From positions 558,001 to 622,000 of the forward strand of contig NZ_RPFW01000006.1 of NCBI RefSeq assembly GCF_007827045.1: a stretch of 64,000 nucleotides of DNA, written 5' to 3'. Below the pieces are notes generated by a model that saw only the letters and a program-made list of their open reading frames with translations, was not told the DNA's origin and did not search any database. This stretch comes from Trebonia kvetii (GTDB lineage: Bacteria > Actinomycetota > Actinomycetes > Streptosporangiales > Streptosporangiaceae). Position numbers and translations under genes: made by a program. This document shows, piece after piece, positions 60,741 to 64,000 of the stretch. Positions within the stretch are counted from its first letter, which is position 1, and each line of letters begins with the position of its first letter.

Positions 60741-62219
60741 ATGACGGGTGCGTCCGCTGATCTGGTTGTGGCGATCGTCGCGGTCAGCGTGTTCGCCATC
60801 CACCTGCTGACCGTGCTTCGCGCGGTCACCCGGCCGAACCGCACGCCGGCCTCGCGGGTGGCCTGGGTCGCGGTGGTCATGTGCCTGCCGGTCATCGGGG
60901 TGGTGGCCTATCTGCTCCTCGGCGAGACCAGCATCGGCCGCGAGCGGGTCCGCCGGCTGCACGAGGCTGAGCGGCGCCTGGCCGCGCCCGGCTCGGCGGG
61001 CGCCGAGCCGGGCGACCCGGTCGCCGCGGCCGTCTCGGAGCTGTGCCGCTCGATCAACGGCTTCGGCCCGACGCCGGGCAACCGCGTCGTGCTGCTTGGC
61101 GATCCGGCTGCGTCCCCGGCCGAGCCGGCACTCGACAGCGACCTTGCGATGAAGGCGCTGATCGAGGCGATCGAGGCCGCGACCGAGCATGTCCACGTGA
61201 GCTTCTACATCTGGCTCGATGACGGCAACGGCGGCCGGGTCGCCGACGCGATCAGCGCCGCGGCACGGCGGGGCGTGGCCTGCCGGGTCATGGTCGACGC
61301 GCTCGGGTCGCGCGACTTCGTCCGCGGCCCCCGCTGGCGCCAGCTGCGCGAGGCCGGCGCCCATCTGCTCGCCGCCCTGCAGGACATCCCGCGCCTGGGC
61401 CACGCCGCGGTCGGCCGGGTCGACCTGCGCAACCACCGCAAGCTGGTCGTCATCGACAACCGGATCGCGTTCTGCGGGAGCCAGAACTGCGCCGACCCGC
61501 AGTTCCGGGTCAAGGCGAGGTACGCGCCCTGGATCGACGTCCTGTTGCGCTGCGAGGGGCCGGTCGTGCGGCAGGCGCAGCACCTGTTCCTTGGCACCTG
61601 GATCGCCGAGACCGGCGAGGACCTCTACGCGCTGCCCGCGGCGGCACCCGAGCCACAGCGGTACGACGACGGCGTGGTCGCGCAGATGTTCGGCACGGGG
61701 CCGACCACGCCCGGCAACACGATGTCCGACTCCTTCGTCAGCGCCCTGTACGCCGCCGAGCACGAGCTGATCATCACCACGCCGTACTTCGTGCCCGACC
61801 AGGCACTACTCAGGGCCGTGTGCGCCGCGCCGCGCCGCGGCGTGGAGACGACCCTCGTCGTGCCCGCCCGCAACGACTCCCGGCTCGTCGCGGCCGCCTG
61901 CCGGAGCGCCTACCCGGACATGCTGCGGTGCGGCGTGCGCCTGTTCGAGTACCCGCTGGGCCTGCTGCACACCAAGTCGATCACCGTCGACGCCCGGATC
62001 ACCCTGGTCGGCTCGGCGAACATGGACCGGCGCAGCCTGGAACTCAACTTCGAAAACAACCTGCTCGTGATCGACCCCGGCGTCACCGCGACGATCCGTG
62101 ACCGCCAGCTCGGCTACCTCTCCCAGTCGACCATCGTCAAGGCCGAGACCGTCGAGGACTGGCCGTTCCGAGCCCGGCTGGTCGACAACGCGATCGGAAT
62201 GGCCTCCCCCCTGCTCTGA
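60741..62219 (+). CDS. cls: Cardiolipin synthase (phospholipase D family)
   Basis: 492 residues from the ATG at 60741 (AAGGAG 5 nt upstream; GTG at 60738 is the alternative). Two N-terminal membrane helices ('ADLVVAIVAVSVFAIHLLTV', 'AWVAVVMCLPVIGVVAYLLL') precede two PLD domains. The HKD motifs are 'HRKLVVIDNRIAFCGSQN' near 232 and 'HTKSITVDARITLVGSANMD' near 410. It condenses two phosphatidylglycerols into cardiolipin. This PLD type is less usual in actinobacteria, which often use a CDP-alcohol-type enzyme, so it may be an extra or stress copy. A candidate operator lies just upstream. Confidence 0.92.
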   Translation: MTGASADLVVAIVAVSVFAIHLLTVLRAVTRPNRTPASRVAWVAVVMCLPVIGVVAYLLLGETSIGRERVRRLHEAERRLAAPGSAGAEPGDPVAAAVSELCRSINGFGPTPGNRVVLLGDPAASPAEPALDSDLAMKALIEAIEAATEHVHVSFYIWLDDGNGGRVADAISAAARRGVACRVMVDALGSRDFVRGPRWRQLREAGAHLLAALQDIPRLGHAAVGRVDLRNHRKLVVIDNRIAFCGSQNCADPQFRVKARYAPWIDVLLRCEGPVVRQAQHLFLGTWIAETGEDLYALPAAAPEPQRYDDGVVAQMFGTGPTTPGNTMSDSFVSALYAAEHELIITTPYFVPDQALLRAVCAAPRRGVETTLVVPARNDSRLVAAACRSAYPDMLRCGVRLFEYPLGLLHTKSITVDARITLVGSANMDRRSLELNFENNLLVIDPGVTATIRDRQLGYLSQSTIVKAETVEDWPFRARLVDNAIGMASPLL

Positions 62220-62307
62220 CCGGTGCCCAGCCAGGTCAGCGGCCAGACGGCGACGTGGCATCCTTCCGCTATCAACCGCAGCAAGCCCTGAGTAGATGCA
62301 GCCAGAC

Positions 62308-62943
62308 TCAGGCCTCACCGATCAGGGACCGCGCCTCTGTGCTGCCGACGACGAGATCGTGAAGGTCGCCGCCCACCTCGAGCCGCCCCGACTGCTCGAT
62401 CCCGCCGGCCTTCACCGGCTCGAAGTCGGCCGTCTGGATCAGCCGCTGGACCTCCTGGCCAGCGCGGTCGTCGTCGGTCACGTAGAACAGGACCGCCGGC
62501 TTCAGCGGCCGGCGGCCAGCGGACTCCAAGAGATCGGCCCGCATGGTCCCGAAGGCCATGGCCAGGCCCGCCCCAGCCGGCAACCACCCGGTCACAACCT
62601 TCCCGGAGGATTGCCCTTTCGGCAGGACACGCGCGAGGTTACCTTGCGCGTCGATGGTGACCGGGTTGCTCGGAACGACCACGACCTTGTCGGCCAGCGC
62701 GCCGGCGATCTCCTCTATGACGCCCTTCAGCACGGTAAACCGCAGCGCCAGCACGACGGCATCGGCGCCCTGCAACGCGTCGCGGTTGTCGGCGGCGACG
62801 ACCGCAGCGGGGCCGATCTGTGCAGCCAGTGTTCGAGCCGTCTTTCTGTCGGCGTTGTAGAGCCGCAAGTTCTCGCCGCCTGAGGCGAGCTGGCGGGCGA
62901 TGACGGATCCGAGCCCTCCAGTGCCGATGAGTGCGGTGGCCAT
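62308..62943 (-). CDS. NADPH-binding oxidoreductase (F420H2:NADP-reductase-like)
   Basis: 211 residues from the ATG at 62943 (GGAGG 8 nt upstream). The N-terminal Rossmann site is 'ALIGTGGLGSVIARQLASGG' with Arg/Asn-rich NADP-phosphate recognition after 'LYNADRKTART', then 'KVVVVPSNPVTID' and a C-terminal helical part. It resembles the F420-dependent NADP reductase / ketopantoate-like group. The protein may reduce F420 or another carrier; the exact partner cannot be told. It is convergent with the cardiolipin synthase gene. Confidence 0.8.
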   Translation of the reverse strand: MATALIGTGGLGSVIARQLASGGENLRLYNADRKTARTLAAQIGPAAVVAADNRDALQGADAVVLALRFTVLKGVIEEIAGALADKVVVVPSNPVTIDAQGNLARVLPKGQSSGKVVTGWLPAGAGLAMAFGTMRADLLESAGRRPLKPAVLFYVTDDDRAGQEVQRLIQTADFEPVKAGGIEQSGRLEVGGDLHDLVVGSTEARSLIGEA

Positions 62944-63388
62944 AACCGAAACCTCCAAAGTGTCACCCGGTGAGCTGGGGACCCGCTGCTGGGGACAGCC
63001 AGTGAACGCGAGTCCAGTCACGCTCAGGCTCGGGCGGCATCTCCAGGGTGACGGCTGGCTATTGGTTGGGTCTCACAGCTCGCTTACAACGGGCCTGTGC
63101 CCTCTTGGCTACCCAGAACCGCACCTGTTGACCAGTCCCGAGACGGCCGGTAATCCCGGACCACGGTCCTCCAGAACCGGCGGCGCCAAGTCGTGAACCA
63201 AACCGTCAAGTACGTCCAGAGTCGTCGAGATGGTCCCGACGTTCCAGCGACGTGTCTCCGTTCGGGATAGAAAGATATTGTCCCGAACGGAAGGTGGCTT
63301 CGCTGGTCCCCGCACGCAGTCTGTTCACGTCGGCCCGCCCTAGACGGCGGACCATAATGATGAAAAGTCATGGCTGGGAGGAGATCGC
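62944..63388. other. 445-bp intergenic region with a strong palindrome
   Basis: Between the NADPH-binding gene (leftward) and the dioxygenase-like gene (rightward). Apart from the palindrome at 63257-63291 I see no gene; open frames on either strand lack protein-like composition and ribosome sites. Confidence 0.4.
63257..63291. promoter_or_regulatory. 35-bp inverted repeat upstream of the dioxygenase-like gene
   Basis: Arms TCCGTTCGGGA (63257-63267) and TCCCGAACGGA (63281-63291) are perfect 11-bp complements with an A/T-rich 13-nt spacer, 98 bp before the start codon at 63389. The length and spacing suit an operator for a dimeric repressor or a stable RNA hairpin. Confidence 0.6.
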
Positions 63389-64000
63389 GTGCCGAGGAAC
63401 TGCAGGCACCTGACCGGCGAACAGGTCGAGCATTTTCTGGAGCGAGGTTTCGTGACGGTGCGGGGTGCCTTCGACCCTGCCGACGCGGAGCAGTGGCTGG
63501 ACAATGCGTGGCTCCGCTTCGGTTATGACCGTCATGATCCGGCGAGCTGGGCAGAAAAGCGGATCCATCTATCGTCACGTTCGCATGTGGACGCCCGGAC
63601 GTTCGCGCCTGCCGCCTTGGGCGCGGCCATGGACCTGGTCGGCGGCGAGAGCCGGGTAACGCTGCCGTGGCAGTGGGGCGACGGTTTCATCGCCAATCTC
63701 GGGGTGGGTGACGACCGGCCGTGGCAGCCGCCGTCGCCGGCGGTCGGAGGATGGCACAAGGACGGTGATTTCTTCCGGCATTTCCTGGATTCGGCAGAGC
63801 AGGCGCTGCTGACCTTCGTGCTGTGGACGGACATGCTGCACAAGGGCGGGGGCACGTTCGTGGCGGCCGATTCGGTGCCGGTGGTCGCTCGCTTCCTCGC
63901 CGAGCACCCCGAGGGAGTCCTGCAAGAGGATTTCGATTACGCCGAGTTGATCGCGCAGTGTCACGACTTCGTGGAGATGACCGGCGAGGCCGGTGATGTG
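63389..64000 (+). CDS. Phytanoyl-CoA dioxygenase-family protein, 3' partial
   Basis: 204 codons from the GTG at 63389, set by GGAGGAG 6 nt upstream; the gene runs off the window. The N-terminus 'LTGEQVEHFLERGFVTVRGA' is typical of the family, and 'GGWHKDGDFFRHFLDS' supplies the His-x-Asp of the Fe(II)/2-oxoglutarate site. The distal His lies beyond the window. These enzymes hydroxylate aliphatic carbons, often in secondary metabolism. The candidate operator palindrome lies upstream. Confidence 0.85.
   Translation, partial: MPRNCRHLTGEQVEHFLERGFVTVRGAFDPADAEQWLDNAWLRFGYDRHDPASWAEKRIHLSSRSHVDARTFAPAALGAAMDLVGGESRVTLPWQWGDGFIANLGVGDDRPWQPPSPAVGGWHKDGDFFRHFLDSAEQALLTFVLWTDMLHKGGGTFVAADSVPVVARFLAEHPEGVLQEDFDYAELIAQCHDFVEMTGEAGDV

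Noticed and set aside
60618-61763. A 381-codon leftward frame opposite cardiolipin synthase
   Set aside because: Low-complexity shadow of a gene with two intact HKD motifs.
63084-63578. A leftward 164-codon frame opposite the start of the dioxygenase-like gene
   Set aside because: No ribosome site or recognisable domain, and it covers the clear rightward coding start at 63389.

Overview
The window comes from a high-GC actinobacterium, probably a filamentous, soil-type actinomycete. The evidence is GC-rich third codon positions, frequent GTG starts behind GGAGG-type ribosome sites, an AfsR/SARP-type regulator, two ECF sigma loci, an Eis-like acetyltransferase, a tricorn protease, a YafY/WYL regulator, a secreted GH12 glucanase and many secreted Ig-like or repeat proteins. 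The genus cannot be fixed from the sequence. I see no rRNA, tRNA, CRISPR array, transposase or integrase.

Layout. 0-8.2 kb: a phosphoesterase cut by the window edge, an APH-like kinase, an ECF sigma/VOC pair, an expansin-like secreted protein, an ECF-derived fusion remnant, an Eis-like acetyltransferase and a divergent TetR/SDR pair around a large operator palindrome. 8.3-15.4 kb: exported proteins, including a frameshifted one, a repeat protein, a GH12 glucanase, a clan GH-A hydrolase with Ig-like tails and a collagen-like protein. 15.5-23.5 kb: regulation and export, with an AfsR-like regulator convergent on a DrrAB-type ABC exporter, then a histidine kinase / kinase-like membrane protein / response regulator operon. 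23.6-29.9 kb: redox enzymes, with a decayed FAD monooxygenase beside an intact PadR regulator, an epimerase-like gene behind twin operators, a nitroreductase and a SnoaL-FMO fusion. 29.9-32.6 kb: gene remnants and frameshifts. 32.7-44.6 kb: VOC proteins, tricorn protease, MFS transporter, HNH-type proteins, a PQQ-like lipoprotein, a WYL regulator and an SDR/DUF2867 protein.

44.7-62.2 kb is rich in membrane and lipid genes: a channel-like protein, acyl-lipid desaturase, PRC-barrel protein, two tiny membrane proteins, YihY, SPFH/slipin, a STAS protein, a DAG kinase, a HAD-PlsC fusion, an SRPBCC/MBL pair, HdeD and cardiolipin synthase, together with decayed CorA and P-type ATPase genes. It reads as an envelope and lipid homeostasis neighbourhood, and is the best candidate here for an undescribed functional grouping, although it is not one operon. 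The window ends in an NADPH-binding protein and a partial phytanoyl-CoA dioxygenase-like gene behind a strong palindrome.

Ten loci carry frameshifts, truncations or internal deletions. Several lesions are single-base changes in G or C runs, so read-level checking is needed before calling them real pseudogenes. Others (an in-frame sigma fusion, a 37-bp tandem duplication, missing conserved blocks) cannot be explained by simple indel error.
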